Below are positions 32,701 to 40,617 of a stretch of 64,000 nucleotides of DNA, piece after piece. Position 1 is the stretch's first letter. Every line of letters starts with the position of its first letter. The notes below the pieces were generated by a model, which was given only the letters and a program-made list of their open reading frames with translations, did not search any database and was not told the origin of the DNA. This DNA is from Dendrophyllia cribrosa (taxonomy: Eukaryota > Cnidaria > Anthozoa > Scleractinia > Dendrophylliidae): the NCBI GenBank assembly GCA_024195265.1, contig JAJLRJ010000004.1:43770568-43834567 (forward strand), read 5' to 3'. The position numbers were made by a program, and so were the translations under genes.

Positions 32701-34900
32701 ACTTTCTCTTGCAAAATTGACGTCAACTTTTTTCCCTTTGATGAACAGGTGCACAATTTCGTATATTAATATTAATATTATTTAAAATAGTTGTCAACAG
32801 AAGATCATCGCCATATATGGACATGTGATATGTGGCTGATTTCAATCATAAAACTGTTGTATCGCGAGCGACACAATCTCGTCCCAAAAGCCCGCGCGTT
32901 TTAGGTCAGTGGAGATCTAACGCTCTAGCTTCCTTGGTGCTGACTAAAAGGAACAAGGCCTCTGAGAAAGAGACATGCGCACTAACTTAGTGCAGTCAGT
33001 AGAAATGTCGGAAAGGGTAGTCGCCCGTGAGAGACAGTTATTTATGAGAGGTATGAAATGTATTTGTTTGAATAAATTAAGAATTTTGCTCATGGACGAG
33101 TGATAGCAAGGGAAGTTCAGTCCTGCGAAGGCGGAAAAAGCCACCAGCAAGATCTATTGCATGGTCACGGTTTTATTTCGTCGTTTTCTTTAGTTCTGTT
33201 CCATGAAGTTCGGTTCCTGGACTTACGATGGTTATCGAGTTGACGTTCAACTAGAATCACAGGAAGGTGACACCAAGAAATACGTCACCAATGGAGAGTG
33301 GGATTTGATTGGGTTCCCTGCGCAAAGAAATGAGATTATTTACGTTTGCTGTCCCGAGCCTTACCCGGATGTGACGTATACAGTCCATATAAGGAGGCGT
33401 ACCATGTATTATTACATCAACCTAATAATTCCGTGTGTGCTGATTACATGTAAGTGACGAATCATTTTATTGAAAAATGATTATGATGTATGTCCCGTTT
33501 TTTAGCCCTAACACTGTTGTGGTTCTTTCTGTGTCTGGCGAGCCCACTAACGTGTTTCCCATTTTTTAGACCTGATACTGATTGATTGACTGCTGTCTTG
33601 TTTTTCTTGTTCCCCCCCCCACCAAACTCTGGTCAGCGCATTACACTGGTAATTAACTGCTGTCTTGTTTTCCTATATTTTAGCCCTGACACTGTTGTCG
33701 TTCTTTCTCCCTCCTGACTCGGGTGAGCGTATTACACTGGTGATAACCAACTTGCTGGCCATGACCGTGTTTATGTTGATAGTAGCGGAAATCATGCCTG
33801 CCACTTCTGAGGTCATACCACTGATAAGTATCTACTACACTGGGATCATGTTTGAGGTGAGACCAAACATTTAATTTGAATTCAGATTAAGTCAACTCAT
33901 TCAACTCATAAGCGTACATTATGAATTATTATACAAGACAGACAAGATCAGTGTATGGCAGGAATACTCAAAGTTTTATGATCGATGGGGCACAGTTTGT
34001 TCCTAAGAAAGAGGGTCGGTGGCAAAACTATTTGCCCTGATTTAACCATAGCTTAAGGGCACAGACATGCACAGAGTCTTCTTCTAAGGCTTAGTAAGCT
34101 GATAAGCATTATCACTATCAGTGTAAATGACATGCGCACACTTTACTCATGACTGGTTCATGTCGAACTTGTCTGTACTTAGTGTGGCTTTGGCACGAAT
34201 TCCTGTGAAGATGGCAATTATGTATGCAATGACAATTATAATTTTAAATTTGTTACAGGTCGCCCTCTCCTTGGTTGCAACATGTATGGTCCTGAAATGT
34301 TACTACAATAACCCTTCAGTCGCAGAAATGCCCACCTGGATAAGGACTATCGTCTTAAACTGGCTTGCGAAAATTGTTCGTGTTAAAGTTCCTCCAGGAC
34401 TCATAAACGTCATCAATAAACACATGAATGAACAGGAAGCAGTTCGAGAGGAGATTGAGTACGAGAGGCGTAACTCCATTCTCCCGCCACACATTGCACG
34501 TCGCAATACACGTTTCTCGTCTACCGCAAGTAATCCATCTCTTCTGTCAGAAAAACGTTGTAGCGTAGAATCACGATTTGCTTCAACGCTAGGACTTCCA
34601 CAGCTGTTTGGAAGCCGTAAGTACTCCATTAACGAAAGTCAGCCCGTTACGCTTGGACCTCCTTCTAATGTCTCACCATCTCTTGAAGCCTCAATGAAGG
34701 AGTTGCTGCTAAAACAGGACAGTCTACTAAAAAATGTACGCAGGCTCGTATACGTGGTCCGAGAATCAGAAGAAAATGACATCAAGAAGGAAGAATGGAA
34801 GCTTGTCGCCTCTATCATCGATGCTTGTTTCTTCTGGGTTTTCATGGCGGCTCTTATTATTTCCACTCTTGTGATTTTTTTACAGGCTCCAAGTTATTAA
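20767..34900 (+). CDS. Nicotinic acetylcholine receptor-like alpha-type subunit, gene 1 (8 exons)
   Basis: Exons: 20767-20833, 30384-30541, 30816-30860, 31804-31913, 32604-32748, 33194-33449, 33684-33856, 34259-34900. All junctions are GT-AG and phases match, giving 531 aa. Exon 1 encodes a signal peptide ([20 protein letters not shown]). The extracellular domain has the cys-loop (Cys163-Cys177, 13 residues apart), [17 protein letters not shown] (loop B region, Trp184) and the vicinal pair Cys227-Cys228 typical of agonist-binding alpha subunits. M1 spans about 247-262. M2 is preceded by GER (Glu275), as in cation-selective channels. M3 crosses the last splice site, followed by a cytoplasmic loop and M4 near the C-terminus (FLQAPSY). 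It should be a pentameric ligand-gated cation channel subunit at the plasma membrane. The ligand is inferred, not shown. Intron 1 holds a YR retroelement. A possible AATAAA lies at 35448. Confidence 0.93.
20834..22108. other. Intron 1 of gene 1, left part
   Basis: Non-coding sequence between exon 1 and the retroelement. The last ~120 bp (from about 21986) are a dispersed repeat also found at 37693-37875. I see nothing else. Confidence 0.5.
22109..23371 (-). repeat. Non-autonomous unit 1 (X-Y-Z, 1,262 bp)
   Basis: Block X is 22109-22570, core Y 22571-23071 and block Z 23072-23371. X and Z are shared with the autonomous copy; Y is not. Y contains about 3.3 tandem copies of a 74-bp repeat (22686-22920, with AAGTCTTAATGGGCAGACAT). 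Open frames of 67 and 86 codons here are repeated by virtue of the duplication and show no known domain. Confidence 0.85.
22259..22434. repeat. Mini-hairpin array with constant loop (copy 1)
   Basis: Eight short hairpins follow each other. Four have stem GGGG/CCCC and four have stem GAGG/CCTC (or GAGAGG/CCTCTC), alternating around the same 7-nt loop TCCTAAT. One loop reads TACTAAT and one stem is weaker. A 14-bp palindrome GTTACCATGGTAAC (22469-22482) and a nested hairpin AGCTATC/GATAGCT follow. The same array recurs at 23521-23696 and 24783-24958. Confidence 0.85.
23372..24633 (-). repeat. Non-autonomous unit 2 (X-Y-Z, 1,262 bp)
   Basis: Exact-period tandem copy of the previous unit: X to 23832, Y to 24333, Z 24334-24633. 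The near identity indicates a recent event or homogenisation. Confidence 0.85.
23521..23696. repeat. Mini-hairpin array (copy 2)
   Basis: Second copy of the TCCTAAT-loop hairpin array, 1,262 bp from the first. Confidence 0.85.
24634..25094 (-). repeat. Terminal block X of the autonomous element
   Basis: It has the same 460-bp block as the start of each 1,262-bp unit, including the hairpin array at 24783-24958. Beyond 25094 the sequence diverges into the recombinase 3' region. By orientation it is the 3' end of the element's sense strand. Confidence 0.85.
25157..26152 (-). CDS. Tyrosine recombinase of the YR retroelement
   Basis: About 331 residues. It integrates the reverse-transcribed circular DNA by strand exchange. 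The complete catalytic set is visible: Arg162 (FLRLGEL), Lys203 (VSKTDPFR), His277 and Arg280 (HSYRIGAA), Trp303 and nucleophile Tyr311 ([13 protein letters not shown]). The N-terminal half is the SAM-like core-binding part ([24 protein letters not shown]). The frame overlaps the end of the RT/RH frame by 34 bp. It has no early ATG (it opens at TTG), so it is probably expressed by a -1 frameshift or re-initiation after RT/RH. Intact and potentially active. Confidence 0.92.
   Translation of the reverse strand: MSSTRGTLGDLDEDINHYFELSIASSTRQTYTSAEKRFVDFCSLYRPRSGSCLPADEDTLIQYVAYLAKSIKHSSIKGYLAAVRHFHIRSGFVLDLNKFLRLQLVCRGIKRSQGTSLTRVRLPINIQHLRLFYSLLAISYTSNHDSVMTWAAMTLAFFGFLRLGELTCTGKFSPDTHLSLGDVTFLPFWDNPDSMSVRIKVSKTDPFRSGQTILVGKTNQPVCPVKAMKAYISIRNSTPGPLFIYSSGQPLTKDALTSETRQLLSQSGFNPSEYAGHSYRIGAATTAAAVGLPPWLIKILGRWSSDCYERYIRCPQPLIFKVSQKLIGDSH
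26119..27957 (-). CDS. Reverse transcriptase-RNase H of the YR retroelement
   Basis: About 612 residues in the open frame. RT motifs: [18 protein letters not shown] (Asp231), [15 protein letters not shown] and the catalytic ILDD (Asp299-Asp300), a variant of YxDD. RNase H residues are Asp469 (HTDASG), Glu506 (WQELFAL), Asp531 ([10 protein letters not shown]) and Asp581 (NEVADSISR). No integrase or protease is present. The frame starts without an ATG and overlaps gag by about 218 bp, in a register reached by a +1 (or -2) shift. The enzyme would copy the element's RNA into DNA. Confidence 0.92.
   Translation of the reverse strand: MSRPGANCEAHVTPSTVADSASGIHVALDTRVTAAPGPTQDTIAPQHLENQWTSGIGTETRGPPTQASPEGSRGFSGALPTPINVHNLERALFDHPDHSFVSDLCNSLKHGANVGYTGPRVPRFSRNLPTALEQPQVVTANLMKEVALGRVAGPFPSPPFPNFQVSPIGLVPKKHSDKFRTIFHLSFPKSGTTSINSSISKEDYSLQYITIDNAIEGILSLGQGSYLAKTDIESAFRLIPLRPSDYELFGMYWEGSYYYDKVLPFGLRSAPFLFNQLSEALEWILLNKCSISFVCHILDDFLIIEPALDSPTPSQGCMQSLSSMLIAFRNFGIPIAVDKTQGPCTSLEFMGIILDSARMEARLPPDKVGRIQTSLTLFESKKSCTLKELQALIGTLNFACKVVPPGRPFLQRMIELTRRVSQPHHHIKLSSGFFKDLSMWQDFISSWNGANFFLSKGWVNSDSLQLHTDASGSLGFGGIFGPQWFHGRWRAPQQLGQPGISIAWQELFALVVACHLWGASFCNKRILFFCDNQSVVDIVNSKRSRIPRVMDLVRHLTLLTLRYNFYLKVRHIEGKRNEVADSISRFQVERFRMLAPHADLTPCPVPEALWEI
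27740..28909 (-). CDS. Gag-like protein with SAP domain and zinc motifs
   Basis: 389 residues from the ATG at 28909 (MPPTRRSR); the frame is open further upstream but that part crosses into end block Z. Residues 20-54 ([20 protein letters not shown] and onward) form a SAP-type DNA/RNA-binding helix pair. An alanine-rich helical region follows. Near the C-terminus is a cysteine/histidine cluster, [10 protein letters not shown], then [10 protein letters not shown] and HPGYHC, like the zinc motifs of DIRS-type Gag proteins. It probably packages the element's RNA. Confidence 0.8.
   Translation of the reverse strand: MPPTRRSRATNNGSIDPAILDALPVAEIRSLCRERKLSSTGNKNTLVTRLRASGFVILAPNDQRTQTRAESNETPPRQDHEAHDNNFTEGQLNSIRRLIQESIATASREIASEAASAAVQALQSSNSATNRPPLVTGQQNAMTTLQVQSQTEACRNASPFQDAPATYVKDIQSGEFFELSKLLPKNLSTLEEEDNLVLTLDNSVVRVSKKSKTASSTITDIEQWTTAFTTYMSIFTHKFPQRSQELLQYLSLIRYAARVHKGLGWAIYDYKFRQKASLDKTLVWSDIDMQLWLKIFTVAPSVLKEEYPLFPKGPQTNSVSPGGELRGTCHAFNRGGQCIRDPCSFRHACNRCSGSHPGYHCPTAPRKPVDLRDRDGDKGTPHSGLPRRK
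29013..29312 (-). repeat. Terminal block Z of the autonomous element
   Basis: It is nearly identical to 23072-23371 and 24334-24633. It forms the 5' end of the element's sense strand and likely carries its promoter. The right junction GGCT|AGAACATTT marks the end of the insertion. Confidence 0.85.
29313..30055. other. Intron 1 of gene 1, right part
   Basis: The first ~70 bp continue the target repeat seen at 37811-37875. The rest is AT-rich with no recognisable element or gene. Confidence 0.45.
30056..30270. mobile_element. Short MITE in intron 1
   Basis: Ends CCTTAACCCTTTAA and TTAAAGGGTTAAGG are inverted repeats around a 180-bp non-coding middle. It resembles the 48948-49147 element at its ends (TTAACCCTTT). 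Confidence 0.6.
31061..31437. mobile_element. MITE of the TTAAAGGGG family, in intron 3
   Basis: TAAAGGGGAAGTATCACGGG at left is matched by CCCCGTGATACTTCTCCTTT at right. Same family as 19417-19809. Confidence 0.7.
33498..33660 (+). pseudogene. Two decayed partial copies of the M2-M3 exon start in gene 1 intron 6
   Basis: The real exon begins TTTTAG|CCCTGACACTGTTGTCG with ACTCGGGTGAGCGTATTACACTGG inside. Upstream there are TTTTTAGCCCTAACACTGTTG (about 33500) and, after TTTTTTAGACCTGATACTG (about 33566), CTCTGGTCAGCGCATTACAC (33630). Each copy keeps a splice-acceptor-like tract and part of the exon start but neither keeps the full M2 sequence. The second also shares AACTGCTGTCTTGTTTTCCT with the true intron end. 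Confidence 0.65.
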
Positions 34901-34950
34901 AAGAAAAATTTCCCATGATGTACTTCCGGTACATACATACATAAACTTCA

Positions 34951-35175
34951 TTTCACAATTGCTTTTCATTGCTACGCTTTGTGATTGGCTAAAAATCTCG
35001 CGCCACTTTCTCAACCAATCAGAAGTAAAACCAAAACCAATCGTGACTTGCTCGCACGCGTTTTCCCGCGCTTGGCGCCGCCGACATGTAATTGCTTCGA
35101 GCTCTGATTGGTTCATTGGATTGGTTACGACTGCTGTGATTGGTCAGAGTAATTACTTTGGTTTTGGTTTTACCA
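34951..35175. repeat. Inverted-repeat region with many CCAAT/ATTGG motifs
   Basis: GTAAAACCAAAACCAAT near 35025 is the complement of the stretch ending 35174. At least six CCAAT or ATTGG pentamers lie between. It is probably a MITE downstream of gene 1 rather than a promoter. Confidence 0.5.
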
Positions 35176-35545
35176 CACTCAATTGAAAACTGCTCTATAG
35201 GGAAGCCGGAATGACTAATATCTCCTAGAAAATAATATGTCCTATACTAATTAACTAAAAAAAATACCTCTTATGACACGAACTCGTCTGGCAGATTGTT
35301 TTAAGGAGATCTAAAGATATAAATGTAAGGTAACGGTTTTCCTTTAGTTTTAAAGTTGTTGGACGTAGTATACTTTTTTATTCTGTTGATGAAACCATTC
35401 AGATGAAAGCTATAGGCAAGTTACAAGTTGTCTTAAGCCGCCTTATTAATAAAGCGAGATCAACTAGGTACTTTTACTACATTGTACAAATGCGACCAGA
35501 GCCACTGAAACCTGAAAGTAGACCAATTTTCAGTTGTCTAATTAG

Positions 35546-36526
35546 TTGCCTGGCCTTTGTGTGGAAATGAGGCTGGAGTTGACCTTGTCTTGATAGAAAC
35601 CTTCCTTCTTTTAATATGCAAATCATGTTGTTCTTATGCGTACTAGAGCGATTTTCGTATGACCTTGAAATGGAACGCGCGTACAGAGCCAAAACAACAA
35701 ACGAACGCGAAAAGTAAACATTAGATTGGTTTATCGAACAGAGTCAAACGCGCGCGGATTTTGATTGGCTTATCGAACATGCAACGTGTTGAATACAAAA
35801 AAAAGTAATTTTCCGCTTTTATCCGCAACTCGAAACAACAAAATGCCGAACTGGAGAGTAAATACTCGTGAAGGACTTTACAACTCTGGCGTAGCCTATC
35901 CCTTGCAAAAAAGGTACCAGATTTTGGCAGACTATGCAGTAAGTGGAAGTTTTGCAGTCAGTGCACGCGAAAACCGCGTATGCTACAATACCGCTCGAAC
36001 AATTTGCGAAAAAGTCATCGCGACCGGAGATTGTCAAGACCAGAGATTGTCAAGCTGGAGGAAGAGGGAGGTGTAAACTCACTCCTGATAAAATGACGAA
36101 GCACGAAAGACTACCTTGGCTATTTAATGAGAAAGACCTCTGAAATAAGCACAGATACAAAAAACACCATTAAATTTCCACCGACTTTCGAAAATACGCA
36201 CAACACAGCACATTTGATCTTTTGTCCAAGAACTTTCTGAAAATCGTGCAATCAATATTCTGTTTGACGTCATTCTGTTTTCGACATTCCTATTGGTTTA
36301 TCGAACTAGCGCATTTGCCATATTAGGGTTGTTTACGCGGGAAACGAAACGAGGCTTTTGTTTCGGTCTGTTCAATCATTGGCGGATGAAACAAATCGCA
36401 AACACTCTCCGAACCGTTTTTCAAGGTCATACGAAAATCGCTCTAACATGATTTACATATGAAAAGCAGGAAGGTTTGTATCAAAACAAAGTCAACTCCG
36501 GCCTCACTTTTACTCCAAGGCTAGGG
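35546..36526. mobile_element. Foldback/TIR element of about 1 kb with a transposase remnant
   Basis: Arms of about 120 bp (GGAGTTGACCTTGTCTTGAT at left; the matching complement ends at about 36526) enclose an AT-rich interior with one open frame at 35843-36076. The small foldback at 18898-19018 has the same arm sequence. Confidence 0.65.
35843..36076 (+). pseudogene. Helix-turn-helix transposase N-terminal remnant
   Basis: The 77-residue frame starts MPNWRVNTREGLYNSGVAYP. It continues with a pattern (KRYQILADYAVSGSFAVSAR, then NTARTICEKVIATGD) that looks like the homeodomain-like DNA-binding domain of Tc1/mariner-type transposases: two helices, a turn and a recognition helix. No catalytic domain follows. 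The family assignment is by resemblance only. Confidence 0.45.
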
Positions 36527-36754
36527 TACTAAGCACGTAACTTTAAAATGTCTATTACAACGTGTCAATTGTATCAGTTTTAAGTATTATATTTTACTCG
36601 TGAAAGCACCGTGGCTAATCTACCTTTCGTAAACGGGTGATGCCATCATTAGCTATAGCAACCAAGCGTTTTGTAATGGCTGATGCCATTTCTGCTCTAG
36701 TTTATACCTAGATTAGTAGGCGATCATTATTTATAGATTCCCGCTTAGGTTAAA

Positions 36755-37424
36755 TACCGTAGAGTTCCGAAAGTAACGGCTACGCAGGATACCCATTATG
36801 CGCGCCTGGGCTACCTGTGTATTATACCGTAGAGTTTCGAAAGTAGCGCCCCCCCGAAAGTAACGGCTACACAGGATACCAATTATGCGCGCCTGGGCTA
36901 CCTGTGTATTATACCGTGGAGTTCCGAAAGTAGCGGCCCCCCGAAAGTAACGTTAATTTTCAGACCTATCTAGTAATTCCCGAAAGTAACGGCCCACCCG
37001 AAAGTAACGGCCCACACGAAAGTAACGGCCCACCGGAAAGCAACGGCCCACAGGAAAGTAACGTTCCCCCGAAAGTTACGGTCTAATCGAAAATACCATA
37101 CTGAGGTATAACGTCTCCATGCAGATGGAATAGCTTAGTGTTTTACTGTACAATAATGCCGAGGAATACCGAAGAATGCCGAAGAATCAAAGAGAAAGAG
37201 AGAATTAAAGTGACATTATGCTTATTCCGCGGTTGTGTTTATCATCATTTTTTTTTATTTTCAATTGCTCACATATTTTAGGTGCCCGAAAGTACCGGCT
37301 ACCCGAAAGTTACGGCCCCTTAGGCCTGCTAATTCCGAAAGTAACGGCTACCCGAAAGTTGCGGCCCCTTAGGCCTGCTAATTCCGAAAGTAACGGGGGC
37401 CGCTACTTTCGGAACTCTACGGTA
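36755..37424. mobile_element. TIR element with internal CGAAAGTAACGG repeats
   Basis: The left end TACCGTAGAGTTCCGAAAGT is repeated inverted at the right end (…GGAACTCTACGGTA). In between, about a dozen short direct repeats of CCGAAAGTAACGGC appear, several in tandem near 36975-37080, plus a duplicated ~55-bp block. Non-coding. Confidence 0.7.
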
Positions 37425-37447
37425 CAGGGACTGAGGGTCACCCGTTA

Positions 37448-37560
37448 TAGAACTATCATTAAGAAAAGTATGGGTTTGCCGGATCAGCGCAGTAGTGGTG
37501 AAGGAGGCATGTTAGCATGTAAGAGGTTCCGGGTTCGATGTCAGGTGGTTAAATGTATTT
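37448..37560 (+). repeat. Possible tRNA-derived SINE remnant
   Basis: GGTTCCGGGTTCGATGTC resembles a Pol III B box, and CAGTAGTGGTGAAGG upstream is weakly A-box-like. Evidence is slight. Confidence 0.25.
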
Positions 37561-37692
37561 TATTTTTTCGAATTCTGATAGAAAAAAGTTTCTATGACTG
37601 GTGAAAAATGTCGCTAAAATGGCATCGACCAAATTTGAAGCAACGCGTTCTTATTGCACATTCCCATATTTTAATGCGGCGCTTATTTGAGA

Positions 37693-37875
37693 ATAGAATA
37701 AGAAACAAAGGACCGCGGACGAAAATGCTGCTGGTGTACTTAGGATTAGAGAAGATATATTCAGCCAAAAATAGTAATACAAATAAAGTAAGCAAGGCTG
37801 ATATTACGTAGAACATTTAACGTGACAACGACATGATAGAGCCTGAACTGAAAGCCAAAATGCAACCGTGGACAG
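37693..37875 (+). repeat. Dispersed repeat copy with the YR-element integration site unoccupied
   Basis: It is homologous to both flanks of the composite element (21986-22109 and 29312-29390). Here GATATTACGT is followed directly by AGAACATTTAACG. In the occupied copy the two halves are separated by 7.2 kb. Confidence 0.8.
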
Positions 37876-39547
37876 CTGATATCTTGTTCTTGGTGTTCTA
37901 AAAACATTTCGTGCTTTAAATAATTAAGAAGCTCAGTTCTAATTCTAGCACAGTCTGAGACAAAAACATAAAAATCGCCAATGATGAGCTATTTCCATTC
38001 TCCGGGACGCCCTTAATTTAATTTTAAAAAGTTCAAATATCATTATCTTGTAAACATGCTTTTTCAGACATACCCTGTTAAAGAAGTGAGTTCGTTAATT
38101 AATATGAATTTTCCCATTCAAAAGTCGACCGTATGTCAGAAACTTTAAGGACCCTTATAATATATATTCTGACAATCATTTAACACTTCTAGAACAAGAC
38201 AATAACAATAACAATGGCAATTAATTTGCTTTATAGACCCAGTTGTATAAAATTTGGCATAGAAAGTTACATTTTACGTCATTTTAGAGGCTGCGGCCAT
38301 GTCGAATAAAAAAGACCGACTTTACAAAATTAGGCTCGCTTTCGAGATATCTTATCTCCGAAACCCCCAATTTTTTGGTATTTTTGACACGAGTAACTCA
38401 TTACTTAGCTTTAGCAAAGGTTTTATGAAATAGCATTGTTAGAAGATTTTCTCGCAAACGTCCTTAACTTATAGTAAATCCAATCTTTTGTGATGAGTTT
38501 TGCCGCCATCTTGGTGTCTCTAAGTGGGACACCAAGATGGCCACTCCGTACATTTTTCTTAAAATGTCTAATACTCGCTCGCCTATAACTCTTAAACGCA
38601 ATGCTCTTGAGCTTCAAAATTTGGCCCAGATGTGTAGTTTTAAACTCTCTACAGTTTCAGGATTGGCGAAATATGTTGCTTTTACGCTGCTTTAACTCAT
38701 AAAGTAAAAACCCTCATACGTTCAGGCAATAGACTGCATGCAACATTCATTGCAAGTTGGGGCAGTAGGCAGCTCTTTCAAGGTCTTCTCTGATTTGCTG
38801 AGAAAACAATAAAACAAACAACACAACAATGGACCCTCGCCCTGAAAACAATAGAGCTGCGTGATAACCAGGTCCAATGACTGACTGAGGTTGTTAAGAG
38901 TTGCGTGGTATGTGGACAAGTTTGCATTCGTTAGAATAAAAAAGTACAAAGTTTACTTTTTATAAACACCAAAGGTTTAGCTTTTTTAAGTTTATTAAAA
39001 AAAGAACATTATATATATATTCCATATCTGACTCTGAAAATTCCATTATACACACGTATCATGACATTTTTAGCTGTAAAAATATATTCATCTTTTAATA
39101 ATTATAATTTATTTACTTGGCCTTATTGATAAAGCGATACTATACAGTCACCCAAAAACATTGAACAAACAAAAATTGGATATCCCCTGTTTAGCTGAGA
39201 AATATTTGATAAAATAATGGAGCGAGACAAATTAGTTTGATTCAGTGGAGGTTAACGTGTAATACTATATGATTATCTATAGACTAGTAATGCTCGGAAG
39301 CCACTTTTATCGGAAGCTATGCAATGCAACTGAAGTGGCCAAATTAGGTAACAGTATAAAATAAAGTTTAACTTAAAAGTTCGGATCAACTATTTTGGTC
39401 ATTTTTTTTTTGGTCATTCTTTCTTCCTATATTTGGCAATTGGGTGTAATCAATTATCAGATCTGCCGGCACTGAACATTTCAACCAAAACCGATTGAAT
39501 TAAGAACGATTTGTATTCCCACAATTTTACAACACGTTTCCAAGTCC
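37876..39547. other. Intergenic region between convergent genes 1 and 2
   Basis: No gene seen. 38500-38640 is an inverted copy of 43550-43685. 38757-38910 is homologous to 57757-58020. 39001-39030 and similar tracts are AT-rich. The 3' ends of genes 1 and 2 face each other across it. Confidence 0.5.
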
Positions 39548-40490
39548 TCACCATGAAGTTCCTGCGCTGAATATCAGAACAGTGGAACCGACCATTAAAA
39601 CTACAAATACATAAAGAAAAAATGTGTCCAATATTTCCGCGACTAGGATCCAATCCTCCCGTTTTGAATCATGCTCGTCCTGTTCTTCCACAGCTTGCAC
39701 CAGTGTCTTCACATAGTCCACCAGATGCTCCTGCCGATGTAACAGAGCGGTAAACATGGAGTTCTGGGACTGAACGTTGTCGTCCAAATCTGTCTTTTCA
39801 CCCAAGGGATTCTCGTACCAGGACTCTCTCTTTAGCGACTGCCGTGATGGGCATCGACTGAGTCTAGGCCCCAAGTGGAGCATATCCACGGTCAGCTCAT
39901 GGCACGCCCCGCACGGAGGTACGTTGGTTTCAAGCAAGTTGATGTTTGCTGCAGTATTTCTGCGGCTCGAGTGGTTTTGATGATACAAGTTGAAATTTGG
40001 ATCCCGTGACTCGACCATGGAAACGGGTCGCTTGGATTTTGTGTTTCTTTCGGTATTTTTCAGGCTAGAAAAGTTTTGTTGACGCAAGGTGACATTTGGA
40101 TCAATCGGCTCGAGCACTGAAACCGGGGGGCGTTTGTATTTGGCGTTTGCTTCGCTGTTTCTTCGACTCGAGAAGTTTTGATGATAAATGTTGAAATTTG
40201 GATCTAACACATCTGCCATGGACTTGCGTTTGGACTTCTTACCCTCATCAGGGGACTTTCCTTTCTTCTGCGCTTGTCGCCGTTCTCTTTTCACTTCAAT
40301 TTTCAACAGCCGACCTAGTCCTTGCATAATCAACTGGCGGATCCAGAAAGGAACTTCTGAGAAGGCTGGATTTGTAAAGTAACACTTTAACACTATACAA
40401 GTGGCGATTAACGACAGGCCAACCTATTGGAGCAAAATAAAGCCTCAAATAAAACATCGGCGAAGCGACCCAGGCAAACAATTATTATTA

Positions 40491-40537
<47 letters not shown>

Positions 40538-40567
40538 GACTTAGCTTTGTTATCAATAAAAGATTTG

Positions 40568-40617
<50 letters not shown>

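Noticed and set aside
34951..35175. CCAAT-rich promoter downstream of gene 1
   Set aside because: The motifs lie in inverted repeats and no gene starts nearby, so a MITE is the simpler explanation.
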